DNA from: Anseranas semipalmata | Taxonomy: Eukaryota; Chordata; Aves; Anseriformes; Anseranatidae | NCBI GenBank assembly: GCA_013399115.1 | Contig: VXAA01007259.1 | Location: 106,332 to 170,331, forward strand | DNA length: 64,000 nt | Direction of reading: 5' to 3' | In this document: piece after piece, positions 12,201 through 27,200 of the stretch | How positions within the stretch are numbered: the first letter of the stretch is position 1 | How the letters are laid out: every line of letters begins with the position of its first letter | The notes under the pieces: generated by a model | Seen by the model: the letters and a program-made list of their open reading frames with translations, nothing else | The model's database searches: none | Told to the model about the DNA's origin: nothing | Program-made: the position numbers and the translations under genes

Positions 12201-15200
12201 AAGCTGCTTCTCCAGGTTTTTGATCCCTGCCTGGTTCTAGTACTTAATTCTGTATGCACGCTTAGCAAGTAAACAAATGTTGCAGTGTGAACAGATAAAA
12301 GGTACTTTCAGAAGCAATTCTTCTGTTTATCAGATCTGTCTTGAGCAAAGTAATCCCCTGATGTCCATTACTGGGTCACCTGAATATAAGGAGATGGGGA
12401 GCATGGTTTGAGTTTCAGTACTGGCAACATATCACTGTTTGGTTTTTGGTGGTTTTTTTTTTTTTTTTTCCTCCTTTTTGTCAGGCTTGGACTATATTGA
12501 GCAGGTTTTCCTTAGTTTAAAGAATATTGATGCTTTGTTTCAAAGACTGAAGTGCAATCAAAGGAAATTTTGCTGTTATAGGGAAAGCGGGAGAAGACAG
12601 ACAGAAGCAATATATATATCCCCTCTTTTCAGTAGATTTGTCCACTTTCATTAATTCCTTTTGAGTTGAAGTGGAAGGTTTATTTTTCTTTAAACCTGCC
12701 TGAAGGAGCTTCTAACATTGCTAATATCTTATCAATGTAGTTAGTAGTCTTTAAAGGGCTATTAGAGAATGCTCTGCTTTTAAAGTATGTATGCACAAAC
12801 TTCCTATATGCTTCCTTTGGGTATATAATTAATAGATGTTATTTTCCTTTGCTTCTCCCACCCCCCTTAAATTACTGCCAGTTTTGAAGATATTATATCA
12901 TCATAGCACAGATGTAAATTTGAACAATGTTATAAAAACATAGCTCATTTCCCAAAGGCAGTATTCTGCATTCTTTTTTTGTCTGTCATTCCATGTTCTG
13001 TTACACTTGGACTGACTTTTTTTTCCAAGTAAGTGTCAATTCCAACGGACAAAGCTTGGCAGAAGTCACTTTTTCGGGTCATTGTTGCTATTAGCTATCT
13101 GAAGAATAATCGGGGGGGGGATTGCTAATTTATCCAAAATGTTCCTGCTTGATACAATATCTGACAGAAGTTGGAACAAAATGTGTGTCTGCCTTTTTTC
13201 TAATGAGTTTAACTTTTAAATCCAGGGTTCATTTCTGTGCTGTTAAAGAATAAAGTTCATTAAAATTCTGACCTACAGCCTTCCCTGGATGTAGCCTAAA
13301 TACAGCAAAGCACACTGAGGAGATAAGCCTGTAGCATACCACAATGTCAAATGTACTATTAGAAGACAGGTTGAAAAGTTTTAAGGAATTTGACCAGAAT
13401 TATAATTGAGGAGGGTTCTTTTCATTGCAATACTGCAATGAACTTGCCTATGATTTTAAAGTAGTATCTGTGTTCAGAAGAGAAGCAATGACCTTCAGGC
13501 TTTCTATAAGCCTTGCTCCAAGGAATGAAATGTAAGGGCAGCTGGCAGGTCACACCAGTACAAAATCTTGGCATAATTTTTCACTGTAGCTCAAAGCTTA
13601 GGTTTCTCTGAGTCATAGCCCATATGCATTTGTATGTTTTATTTATGTTTGCTAGCCCCATGTCCCCAGGTCAGAGCAGTATATACAGCAGCTACCTTCA
13701 AATCAGCACTTGCCAATTTTTCAGAACTTAATGTTTGTGTTGGATTTCAGTTTTACATCAATGTTATTCTAGAAAACAATTCTATGCAACATTCAAAAAA
13801 GTCTCCTGTATCCAGCTTATTTTTTTCTGGAAAGTAATGCTTTGGGGAGACTTTTTGTTTAATGTGGAAGATTGTATTGTCCCTGGAAGGTTGCAACCGT
13901 CATTCTTACACATTTGTTTTGTTTTGTTTTTAAGACTTTTGGCTCAGTTACATGAAACAGAGACTGCCTTTGATGAGTTTTGGATTAAGCACCAGCAAAA
14001 ACTTGAGCAGTGTCTGCACCTTCGGAATTTTGAGCAGAATTTCAGAGAGGTGAGAACTTCATGGTGGCAGTCAATATGTGGTAATATAGAAGTGATTCAG
14101 AAGCAAATACTTCTCCCTCTTCTTTTTACGTCTTGTGTGTGTGCTTGAAAGCTTTCTTCAACTTTTTTCTTGTACATGTCCTTACTTGACATCCTGCTAT
14201 CTTTACTACCTTGAATACTTGCCCGTAGAGACATAATAGCTTCTCTTCTGCTGTGTTGTTTTTTTTTTCCACAGGCCCAGCAGTGTATAAGCATTCAAAA
14301 ACTCCTTTGAAACCTATTCTCCACCACAGAAGCATAATATGCTGTCTGCAATGCTTTCATCTTGCCAATAGGCCCTTTTATGGAACCAAGCTTACCTAAA
14401 ACTTCTGGCTGAAATTTTATAAAACAGTCTCCAGCACTGTGGGTGGGAAGTTGCAACCACAATGTTAGAAGCTGGGTGGAGGCTGAACTAAAATTTTTAC
14501 AGCCAGTTTCTGATCTCATGTTAGTTTAACTCATGTGCTTAATGGCACCTACAGTCACTTTACACTGGTGTAGCTGATCTCAGAATATGGCCCCTGTGTC
14601 TCCACAGGATTATTATTCAGAAACCCTATTACAATTGTGTGCATATGTGTCTTTCTCTCAATCTATTTGTATGGTGAGGATCTTACCCTCACATTTTGCT
14701 CTTTATGTTAATGTCTCTGCACTATTGTTATCTGGTAAAAGAAAGATCATAAATGTTTCCTGAGCATTATTCGTCATAGATTTTTTTTTTTCCCCTAGTA
14801 TAAGGAAACAATATTACTTCACTGCCTTTGCTCTGTATTTGTTTTATTTTAAGTTGAGGGTAAAAGTAGGTTGACAAAAAAATGATTTGTATTTGTGCCC
14901 CAGTAACCCCATAATGTGAGTCACCTGATTGCGAATAGTGGTTATCAGCTATATATAACTGATGTGTCTTCAGGGAGGTGGAATCATCTTCATTGATATG
15001 TATGTGTATCTCATTTCAGGTTAAAGCAGGTTTGGATATTGTGTCTGAAAGACTGTCTGCTTTCACAGATGTGGGAAACAGCTGTTCACATGTGGAGCAC
15101 ATTTTGAAAGATCTTGCCAATTTTGAAGAAAAATCATGTGTAAGAACTCTGCAGTTCTTATTTCTAATATGGCTCTGTGTGTGGGGGGGGATGGTATTTA

Positions 15201-18200
15201 GTTATTGAAAATATCATATGACCAGAGCTTAAGCTAACAGCAGGACAGAATTAGTGTCTAAAGTAATGTGCAGAAGGAGTTTGGAACAAAGTTTTCAACC
15301 ATTGGAGCATCCCAGTTCTCAGGCAACCCTTAATGAAGAGTGGAGTGACTAATCATAAAGTCAGTATGATTGCTTCATGGAAAAATTATGTGAAATGTCT
15401 ACATAGCCAAATTCTGTATTTAACGATCAAGGGAACACTTCCACTTCTAATAAAACCACTTATTTCATTAAAACTCAAAAATGAGAAGACTGTATAGAGT
15501 GTACAATATGCTAAAACACAATCAACAAAAACTCTGAAAAATGTAGAAGGGGAACATTATTAACATATTATGATCTGGATTTCATAATAAAATCTAGCTA
15601 TATAAGTGAGGCCATTCCTCTTGAGGCTGAGGTGCTGGAGTTAGGTATTTTTTTAATTTGGGTTCAGATTGCTGCTATACTCCAAGCTGCAAACATACAC
15701 ACACAAACACTCTGAATAACAAACGCATACAAGGACTAGAAGTGGTTCCCTCTCAGAGGCCATATGATTAAACTCATTCATGTTTCTGAAGTACTAGGCA
15801 TAAAAGTTCTTGGGCAACTGGAAAGACAGAAAATCGCTTTGGTTTATTAAGTAAGTCAGCTGTTAATTAAAAATGTATTGTATCAACATGTGGGTTTTAC
15901 TGTATAAAAAAAAATAAATGGTATAACCTCTAACTTTTTTAAATTGAGGTTGATCCAAGGAAAGATATAATTAAATCAATGCTTGCTTTCTTAGGAAACT
16001 GTAGCAAAAGCCAGAATGCTAGCTTCAGAGGGTGACAGTTTTATTCAAAGCAATCATTATGCTGTGGACTCCATTATTCCAAAATGCAGTGAACTTCATC
16101 ATCTCTGTGATGCCTTCACTACTGAGATGGAACGGAGGAGGGATCTTCTTAACAAATCTCTAGAACTGCATGGCTTATTAGAAAAGGTACATTTTCTATG
16201 AAACAGTTTTGTTTCCTGTCTTGTTTGCTAAAACCTCTGTCAACCCATTGTCATAACAGCGGGTAAAAAATATCTGGCTATGATGAAAGTTTTGTCCTTA
16301 AATAGCTGAATACATCACAAGTAGAGGTGTGAAATGTTTTAGACCTTTTAGTGTTTGAAGCTGACATCAATGCATTCTGAGCCTGTTCGTTTCTCTGTTT
16401 CTAGTCTATGAAGTGGTGCGATGAAGGAATTTATCTGCTGGCTTCGCAGCCTGTGGATAAGTGTCAGTCTCAGGATGGTGCAGAATCAGCATTACAGGAG
16501 ATTGAGAAATTCCTGGACACGGGTGCAGGCAATAAAATCAAGGAGTTGAATAAAATTTACAGAGAGTATGCACACATCCTCAATGAGGACCTAAAGGTAC
16601 CAGAATATATTTGCGTATGTACACGTTCATTTGTTAATTTTAGAATTGCTCTCTTGTGCAGCCATTGATAAAGCTAATCCTACTAGGTGACTTCATGCTA
16701 GTCATCCGAGCAAGTACTTATACCTGGGAACTGGAAAGCTGACACATTTCCTTACCCAAGGTGATAGTCATGTCCTATGTTTGCATAGGCATCAAGGGCT
16801 CCAGAGCCTATTAATAACAAATTCAATTTTTCAGGTAGTAGGATTGTTTTTTAAAAAAATTCCCCGAAATGAGTACTTGAGATATCTTTCTTTTATCTAG
16901 TAAAAACATGACTGTCCTTGATACTTGCACAACTTCTAGAAAAAAAGCAGTTACAGAGTAGAACTTGGAAATACCTCCCTTCCTTTTTGCTGATGTCTTC
17001 TTGTAACAGAACCATTAGACACTTCCAAGAAAACTTTCCCCTATTTTTTTTTTAAGTCAAAACCTGAACCCCATTGGTTTCTCTACAGCAATCAGAAAAA
17101 ATGTTTTGTAATGTTCCAATTTTTAAGTGTACTAAAGAACTGTAAATTATGCTTTGTTAGGAGTGAAGAGTAGGGTAATATTTTTATATGTTGCATAAAA
17201 GCAATAGCCATTTCAAATCAATGTACCACAAATGGCAGTGTAGCTTGTTGATAGGTCTCTGACAGTGATTTTATTTTTCTGTGGCAACGGTAGGAGCACG
17301 TGCAAAAGGTTTTTCAGAAGCAAGAAAGCATGGAAGAAATGTTTCAAAAGAGACAAGTAAGTCTTAAGAAACTGGCAGCTAAGCAGACACGTCCCGTTCA
17401 GCCAGTTGCACCAAGACCCGAAGCCTTTGTAAAATCTCCTTGTACCTCTCCAAGTAAGTAACTGTAGTAGCCTTTAAGTAATTTTTTGCACTGTGCTGAG
17501 AAACTTGAAAAAACTTTCAGCTGTAATTTGTGGTTGCACAAACATCTGTGTCAGATCCGCTCAAGTTCTAACTGCTGTTTGATTCTGGTTTACATGCTTA
17601 GGTCTTCAAAGAGGTTATGTATCCAACTCAGAAAGCAGCGTGCTTCGGAAGGTAAACTACAGGAGAGGAAAGGTAATTTTTTTTCCTCTGAGTTTTTCAC
17701 GTACTGCTTGAGAAAGTCCTAACACAATGGAATATTCAGGAACTTCAAGAAGAACGTGGCATCCCTGAAAATGTGATGGTATTGCCCCTATCGAAGTAAC
17801 TCTGGTTTAAATAGAGGGTGCTTTGTCACTGGGCTGGGTATGAGAGAAGGTAAAGTAAATAGTTGCCTATATTAGGAAGAACGTTAGGGGCAGCAAAATA
17901 TAAAATCTATGAACAGGAAACATTTATTATTTGCCAGTAGTAATTGGCTACTCTTAAAACTGGCGAAAGTGAAGAGGTAGTTGTCATTGGCTCAAAGATA
18001 GCTTCACCTGACCTAATGGGTTGCCATTCCCAAGTGGGGAAGGTCTTCCTGCCCCGCCTCCAGCAAGGAAAGTAACCTGACAGCAGCAACAGAAACAAAT
18101 AGTTTCCCACTGGGTTAGAGAGTTGAATTAACTCAGCAAAGGTTCGGCAAGAGTCAAGAGACGATGCACGGAGAAAGGCAGGACCGCGTGACCAGTAGGG

Positions 18201-21200
18201 ACAACAGTTGGAGAAAAGGGTTGGTTCTGGGGGGACTGAAAGCAGAACCTCTCCTTATCTCAACAAAAGCTGGAATTAGCACAGCCATTACAACAGACTG
18301 AACTTCTATCAAATTAGGAAGTTACCAGAAAGTTAGCACAGTACCTCATTTTTAGTTTGGAAAACAGACTAAGGCCATCACTGCCTTCAAGACTATGCTG
18401 GTGCTCTGATGTTGCCTTACTTGAGAAGGGTCTTGAGCCATGGTCTTTTCTAAGCTGGCCTTTCACAGTGAACTTCCTGTATCTAAATGTTAAATGCGTG
18501 CTTCAAGACCTTCAGATTGACTTGGATTTTTTTTGCTGAGTTTCTGCAAAATGACTTCATTTTTAATGGAGTACAGTCTTTCCTGTGAAAATGCATGCAA
18601 ATAGAGCTGAGTGCAAAGCTTCATATTTTAAAGTGCTTTCACCCCCATCTGTGATGCCATGATGATTTTTTGTTGTTTGTTTCTTTCCTTCTTTAGAGTG
18701 AAATGACTGAACTCCATCAAAGCAGAGGAGGATCTACAATGGATGATGAAGAAAACCTAGCTGTGTTACGGCAGTAAGTATATTTTGATAAACAACAAAT
18801 GTTCTTTCTCTGATTTGGTTCCAGTAAAGTCTGAGTTTGGCTAAGGATTTGATAAGACAAGTATGCTTTTCTGAATTAAACCTCAGTGCTTTTTGAGATG
18901 CATTGGCTATGCTCTGTATGCAGAGGAAGGTATTTCAGTCTGTGTGCAGCATTATTTATATAGTACCAGAGTCTAGCTTTGCTACAGCAAGGTAATGCTA
19001 TGGGAGGATAATTACATGTTTTCATTTCAGAGATGACATAGTTTTGAGGAATAAGTCTCCTGTAAATCTATCGGAGATTTTGGTCTCCATACTTCACAGG
19101 ACTTTGGGTTTTTTTATTTGACTCTCTTTAGTCCCTGTTTTGATAAATCTTAAGAAAAAATCACTTTCCTGTATAAAAACTAAATAACATCACTTATATT
19201 CAAAAAATAACTTAGTACCACCTGCATGTGGTATAGCAGAACTTGCATTTCTACCTGAAAACTGGATGCTCTTGCTGTCTCTTCACTGTTGTAACCATAT
19301 GCTAAATCATCCAAAATCACAAGGAAAAAAAGAAAAATGTATGGTTGCTTCACTATTAAGGAAAATGAACTTTAAAAAGAGTCACTGTGATGTTTTGAAG
19401 TATACTGTAAAGCCTCAAATTTAAAATGACCAGTGTAACTTGAAATCTGCGTTTGATAATCCTTTGCAGCTCTAACTCCAGCTCCTATAATACTTGCAAA
19501 CACAATATAACCAGATTTTGCGTGTACAGTGATAAAACTGTTCACCACTTCAGTTCAGTTCCTACAACACTTAAAATGCTAGCTTTGGCTTTTTTGTTTC
19601 CTGTTGAAACACATTTTCAACTTTAAAATGTTTTAAAAATGCATTCTTCTCAATAAGGATGTAGAAACCGTTGACAGAAATATCTATGAAAATCACATTT
19701 TACTTTAACTGGAAATCATTCTTTTATTGTCTGAAGGAAAGCAGAAACAGATGAAATTGATGTTGCCTCAATACTTTGCATAAGTGAATAGGCCTTCCTT
19801 AATTACCATTCTTTGTTTACAGGCATGTAATTAATGAACTTATTGAAACTGAACGAGCATATGTGGAAGAACTTCTCTGTGTTCTTGAGGTAAAAATTAA
19901 ATTTCACTGTGGCTGATGTGAATCTATTCTGTTTCATGGATGTTCTTATGCTTTCCTTATCGCTATAATCCCTCCCCTTGTCTCGTCAAGCAGTGTGATT
20001 GTCACGTCTCTCCTGTCTCGTATTTTCACAGAGGCAGGAATGTGCAATATTTTTTCTACAAATACTCGTGCAACTAGGATTTTATATTGGTAAACACAAA
20101 TTGAGCAGAAAATAAGATATGCCTAATTATTTGGGTAGAATATAGTGAGATTTGTAATGATCATTAATTCCTGCAGAAGTTAGTTCCAGAGTCATGGGTC
20201 AGCTCCAGGAAAATTGTGTCACACTGGAATGTGAATTTGCATTGAGAGAATTTCATATCAGAGGAGCAAAACTGCTTATCACATCTTTCTTTGTAGACCT
20301 GTAGATGATCTTCTAAATATCTTGGGTACAACTATGGCAAAAGAATGCCTTGTAATAATAATATCTTGATTTGAAATTGTAGAGGAAACCAAGGTCTTTC
20401 CTTTGTTCCACGCTTACGGAGGCATAGTTGCAGTACTGTGTGTTGCTTGTAGAAGTATGATACATTGTTCTGTATTGTTCCTCAAGTCTGTGAAGTCTTC
20501 ATACATGGAAGCATCATTTTGTTGTTGTCAGGTTTGATTATAAGAGATGATAAAGTTGCAGATAACTTGAGGGTGAGTTATTTCAATCAAGATGAATCAA
20601 AATGGAGCTGGTCGGGTACTTCTGGTGTCCATGCCAATGTTAAGCTCTTAAATAGGAGCTGTCTTAAGTTATGGACTGGGAGTGATAATTTCTGGGTACA
20701 TAACTTCAAGTAAGAGTACTACTGCATGAACTCTGGCTTTGCCTTTGCCTAGTTGTGCTCAGCTTCCAATAGCGTTCCTGTTCTGGCTTCTGCCCAAGTG
20801 CTGGGACATGTCAAAAACAGGATGGCTGTGTCTGATGTGTGGTAATAAAGCAATATAGGTCTAAAGTGGACCTTAAGGATTGCTTTATTTGTTGCTTTTG
20901 TATGCAATGCTATCTGTATAATTCTGTTCCTAAAATCAAGATTCAAATGGTTGAAGGATTTTTGGTCCTTTCTGCTGATACTGGAGGGTGTTGCAGAATC
21001 TTTCTATTCCTCTAGTATTTTTCTTGTTTTATACAGAATATAGTGCAACCTTTTGTCTTGCTAGGTCAAGTTCTCTTCATTTTCTGCCAATGTGATATAG
21101 TCTCCAGCACTGTGACTGTGCCAAGCACACTTCTCTGTATCTCCTTGCAGTTTGGGGTTCATCTGTCTTGAACTTGGGTGATCAGCTGACTTTACCAGCT

Positions 21201-24200
21201 ATTTCTCCTACTTTTTGTAGTTTGGACGTTACTTGGAAATTGAGAGTCTTGATTGTAGATGCACTTTTGCTTATCCTTCCATTTAATTTGTTACTTTGTT
21301 ATAGTTCAGTGGAGTTTATTATAAATCTGTCACTAATGTAGTTATTTTTTCCATGACCACCTTGCCNGTAGGTCACATCATCTTCCTTCAGCTGTTTAAT
21401 GCAGTAATAGCCAAATCTTGCATCATTCCTAACAGTTGTTCTTCAGTCCATATTGATCTGTTCTCCAGTGCATATGGTTTGGTTCAGTTTCCCTGACTAA
21501 ACTGACAAATTCAAAGGATGTTGTTCTAGCTTGTTTGTCTTTGAGAAGATGACTAAAAGGCGTTTGGTAGTTCGTTCATATGGGAGTCTAAGAAAGGCTG
21601 GTACCATTAATTGCCATTAAATTAAGCCATTCCATCACACTTGCTGTGTATTACTAACACAGATACTAAAGCATTCTTGCACTTTGTTTTTATTTTTCTT
21701 TTTCCTTCTTCTCTCTCTCTCTCTCTCTCTCGTGAGATCTCTTAATCACAGAATAGTGACCTCAGGGTACCAGAGGAGAGCACTCTTGGACTAAAGCCAT
21801 GTGTGTGCCTTCTTTTCCTTACCTGTACCAAATATGCATACAAGAGAATATGATAAATGGAAGATGTCATAATCTAAAGTTATGACTTCTGGTGGCAAAA
21901 CTAATGAAAATATCTTTAAAATAGAATTTGCAGCTTAATGGTTTCTATTACCTGTAGAAATAACTGTAGTCATCCTGCTCCCTCATCATAATAGCTAACA
22001 CTATCATGAAGGTTTGCATATGTACTAGAATTGTGGCTTTAAACTCAAGTGTATAAACTCTAACACAAAATAAAAACTGTAACTTCTAAGCAGTGTGGAA
22101 ATATGTAGCCTTTGGTTGGTGGAAATGTTTGCAAACTTTGTTTCTTCCTTGCTTAACTAAAAATTCCAGTAATTATTCATTTGTCTTTCTAAAGACTTTA
22201 GGTGTGTTTTACTGGACTGATGGAAGAACAGAATTTGTAGGCTTATTTCATGATTAGTACTGAACTCTTTCTTTGCTGTTTATCAGCCTGCAGAGACAGA
22301 CTGCCTTATCAGAGAGATAAGCACTAAAAGGAAACGGAGATAATCAGTGTGCCCCTCTTCTGTGTTCCAGGGGTATGCTGCAGAGATGGACAACCCCTTA
22401 ATGGCTCACCTCATTTCACCAGAACTCCAAAACAAGAAGGATATTTTGTTTGGGAATATGGAAGAAATTTATCACTTTCACAACAGGTGAGGATTTGCAT
22501 TCAGATATAAAAATAGCATTTGAATGGGATTGTTGTACTCGTAGTCTGACCTAAATTGCTAAAAGATCCTTACTGAGTCCCACCTGGCTATCTATCAAGT
22601 AAAAATTCATATTGCATTGAAGGAGAAAAGCAAAATGTCTACAAGAGACGAGTAAAGCTGTGTGAAACTTTATTCAAATGTTTTCAGAGCACAGGTGAAA
22701 TTTTTCATTGTGGTCATCTTCTTGAGGAAAGGTATTGTGATCTGGTTACAAGCTAATTAAAGCAATTTTTTTTTTTTAATGAAACTTGCTGTGGAAAGTA
22801 AATTATTATCCTAAACCACAAATTCTCAATACTTTTGCATCTGGTTGAGGCTGTTTAATGTTATACTCGAGCAACCTTCTTGCTGCTAGATAGCTATTTC
22901 TTCATGTGATAATATTTAAATAGTTAGAAAAGAAGTATTTTCAAGAGAAATAAAGCATATTAAGTAGCTGTTTCTTATTCAGCAAAAACTAGACTTCAGG
23001 TTTTGCCACTTTTTTTTAATTGTTATTTGCTCTGTGTTGTTTGGTAGTATTTGGAAAGAAAAAAAACAAATACTTTAAACTGTACAAATCCTGCTCCTAA
23101 ATTCATAAGGCAGGGAAATAAAACCTTTTTTCTGTGAAAAAATCTTAGACATATATGCTACAACAAAAAACAAAAAAAAAATTGTCAGAATGTTTGTTTA
23201 TTTTATTTTGCGATCCCTTTTTAAATACGTGACCTAGGAGAGTTTTGTTTAATTTCATTGTACAGAATTACAGCTCTTTCCTAAGGTTTAGAAAATGAAT
23301 AACAATAATGTGATCATATACTACAGCTTTTTAAACATGTGCTCTAAGAAAATCTTCTTCCTCGTAGAATATTCTTGAGAGAACTGGAAAATTATGTAGA
23401 ATACCCAGAACTGGTAGGACGATGCTTTCTGGATCAGGTATGTGTCATTTCTTGCTGGCGTTTCATTCATAAGCTCTTCTACGACTGTTACAGATGAGAG
23501 TAATTTTCATGCGGTAATTGCCGCCAGATCCCTTTTGTATGTCTTGTGCAGGTTTGAGAGTTGGGGATATTTTCCACTGTGTGGGGTAATTAAGTTTGAT
23601 AGGAAGAGCTACTGTTGTGTTGAAAGAAAATTGCTTTATTAAAGTTGCATTTAGGAAGACCTGAAGAGTCATGCACTGGATCGTTTCATATCATTGTAAC
23701 TGATTGTTTTACTTGATTAGCTTTCTGTACTGGAATTTTGTTTGTTTCTGTTTTCTTTAAAGAATACAACTCAGCAGAGTGAGTCCATTTTATTTATTTT
23801 TTAATTGTGAAAATAGAAAGCTATGGCAGAATTAAACTTATTAATCTGGGATTTATTAAAACAATGAGTCTCACTTGTAGTATACCAAAGGCTAAATAGG
23901 AATCTGTTTATGGAAATCAGTCTCCTTCTGTTGCTGCTAACTATTGAAGCTGTAAAACTCCTGGGAGTATTCATCCCTCTCCCTCCCATTTACTGGCAAC
24001 ATCCATGGAGATGGTATTTCCTAAAACGGAAGGATTGAGGTACTTCCATGATTGCTGATTTCCTACCTAGCCTTGAATCTGTGGTTACTCTGACATTTTC
24101 AGTGCAGTCTTTCTTCCTTTTGCTTTCAACAAATGTTGAAGTGATGCTGTTTAGTTACTAACTCATTTAATGCTGGTGAATGTGTGAAAACAGATACAGG

Positions 24201-27200
24201 ATGGTGATTTTCCTGCAGGATTAGAAAGAGGACTGTGAGGCCATGTTTAGGTTTGTAATAAGGAGATTGTGGAACCCTGCAGATGATTTTGGAGTATATA
24301 AAACCACTCGTGTTTATGAGTTATGTGGGATTTTTTAAAAACAATACTGGATTTTTTTATGCGACAGTGAAATTAACTACAGAAAAGATCAGCATCTAGA
24401 CAATATCCCATTTGAGGTCAACTGAGGGGCTGTACAATTCTTAGGCTGGCCGTCTCTCCTCTGTAAGAGATTTCACCCAGGAAGTGAAAAATTCATGAAT
24501 AACCAAATTAAAATAATAGATTACCTATGTGCAAAAGTCTCTTGGAGCAACAAGAGCACTATGGGACCTGTGTAAGCCACCATGAATAAAAAATAGCAAA
24601 CTCTTGAAGACAGTGTTGAAGTGGTAATGGGCAACGAACATCTTGGTCCACCTTAGTAAAATTTCCATTGAAAAACACATAAAATGAAAATGTGTAAAGA
24701 AAGAAGAGCAAAGATTTTTATTTTTTTTACACAGAGGGACTTATGTTCTGGCATTAATCAAATTAAATTGAAAGACCCCAAATTTTTCAGATGGTAGCAT
24801 ATTTGTAAATATAACATACGTTTCTTCATAAGGTACCTAATATTCAACTGCAGTCAAAATTAACAGGAACATTTTATTATTTTCCATGTACAAAATGTGT
24901 AGCTGTTACAAAACTAGTGGTTTTAATTAATTGTTTTTTGCTAGGCCTGCCTCAAGGAATTGCATTTTTTTTCCTTAGCCTTATTGACTGTGAAAAATTT
25001 CTTATGAACTTTGTCTATTAAAATCACAAGAATCTATTATTTTTTCACTCTTCTTCCCAATTTCAGATGGAAGATTTCCAGATTTATGAAAAATACTGTC
25101 AAAATAAACCTCGATCTGAAAGTTTGTGGAGGCAGTTTTCAGATTCTGTATTCTTTCAGGTATTCTTGCTCGAGTCTCTGAAATATTTTTGTATTTTTTT
25201 GTTTAAATTCATAATTTATCTCGAGAACAAATGACAAAAAATATTGATTTGTGTACTGACGAAATCTGACACATTTCCAGGAATGTCAAAGGAAACTTGA
25301 TCACAAGCTCAGTTTGGACTCATACTTGCTGAAACCTGTTCAAAGAATAACTAAATACCAATTATTGCTAAAGGTATGTGTTACTAAACTATGTAACTAT
25401 GTGTTACTAAACTAAGTATATTTTGCTTTTTTGTTGTTGTTGCTTTGTTTTGTTTTGTTTTAAATCCTGCTTCTCTCATCCTCCTGGAGAGAAATCTAGA
25501 AGTTAGCAGAGATGTGTATAAATCAAAACAGAGGGAAGTCCCAGTCTATCAACTTTCAGCTCAGTTCTTTTCTCTTTCAGCCAAAAAGCTACTAGTAGGC
25601 AGGTAAACGTTACCACAGAGATACCTTCTGTAACTTCTTTTGCCCTTACATTTCTGCTGAAGAGAAGAATGAACATGTTGTTTAGGAGAAACAAAAGGAC
25701 CAAGAAAACTTTACAAAAAAGAGAAGAGAGTATTAGAAGTACATGCTACTCATCAGTTATAGTGGCCTCATGCATGTTGCTGGATTTGAGAAAGTGTCCA
25801 GAAAGTGTCCAAAAATCACAGTCTTCAAAGCAACTTGCATTTTAGGAAATGTACTTAACTGAGAACACTGTGTGGTATTTTTAGGAAAGATGCCATTGAG
25901 ATTCATCTAGACATACTATATACTAAAAGAGCAAAATGAGAGGAATATATTATTACAAATTTTAAAAGGAATGCCTGAGTTTTTGCCAAGCTTGAAACTG
26001 GCTTGTTTTAGGAAATATTTACCACATAAACACAAGTTTCCATAACTGCATTTAACAATAGTTTACTCTTGAGTTAAAATTGAGTTAAAGTTAACAGCTT
26101 TTAGAGAATTAATTACTTTAAGCTTATATGAAAAGAGGAGCATTTGAAAGGTTTTCTATTTAAAGTATCTTTACTTTCTACACTCTGTCATGCTGTGAAA
26201 CCTGTGGGGTTCCACATGAACTTGCAGCTATGTTTATCTAGAATCAAAATGGAAGATGCAGCTTCACCAATAAGCTCTTTGGAGAAGGATTACATTTTTA
26301 AATGTGTAGACGGTGCTCAATGTAGTAAGTTTAGGTCTGTGACTAGCATTCCAAGCCATCCCAGGCCTTGCATTTATTATTTGAATTATTGTAATTTGCC
26401 TATATTTTTATATTTGCTAATTTTTTTAAGTAACTATTTTTTTTTTTTAAAGGTGAGTGACATTGGGATTTTTGTTTTGTTTTAAGCAATTGTGGTGAAA
26501 AATGCTTGCCAAATTAATCTTGTAAAATTCTTAGGTAGTGCTTATAAAAAGTTTTAGGTGTATGTGTGGCTAATTAGCAGCAGAGATGAGAAGTAAAACC
26601 TTGGGGTCTTCTGAGTTACAGCCAGTAACTACAGTAATCTACTAGCTTATACGGTGTGAACTTCACTGGATAACTTCAAAAACGTTGGCCAAATTTGGTG
26701 TTAAAATTCAAATATTATTAGTTGTTGCTGTTTCCAAAGCTAAGTATGTTGTCATTCCTTGCCTGCTCAGGAAATGCTGAAATACAGTAAGAATTGTGAA
26801 GGTGCTGAAGATCTCCAGGAGGCATTAACTTCTATACTGGGCATTCTCAAAGCAGTTAATGATTCTATGCACCAGATAGCCATTACGGGCTATGATGTGA
26901 GTAACAATATTTTTATTTATTTTTATTTTTTAGACAACTATGTGCAGTGTACTCCCTGTTATGTACTAGTAATGAGAAGAATGTTTTGCAAAAGTTGCCT
27001 TTAAACTGCATTATATAATTATGTAATAGTGAGAAGTGGATCTCTATACTCTTCTGAAGTTTTCATGCTATGAATAATATTTTGCTCTGTCTACCCAAGT
27101 TTTCTTCCTTTGATCTACTTGACACCAAGTTAGAAACAGAAAAATCATTATGAACAGTGTGTTTTAGGCTACTGACAAAGGGGAGTTACTGCTAGGTTTT

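Larger units (their letters stand above)
9908..19822 (+). other. MCF2L: MCF2L introns between Sec14 and DH exons
   Basis: Intronic sequence separating the exons listed at 10566 to 18773. The largest gaps are 12178-13934, 14050-15019, 15140-15994, 16597-17293, 17673-18696 and 18774-19822. They are AT-rich, with poly-T tracts near 12447-12468 and a G-run at 13113-13121. No additional exon, RNA gene or transposon was recognised. Confidence 0.65.
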
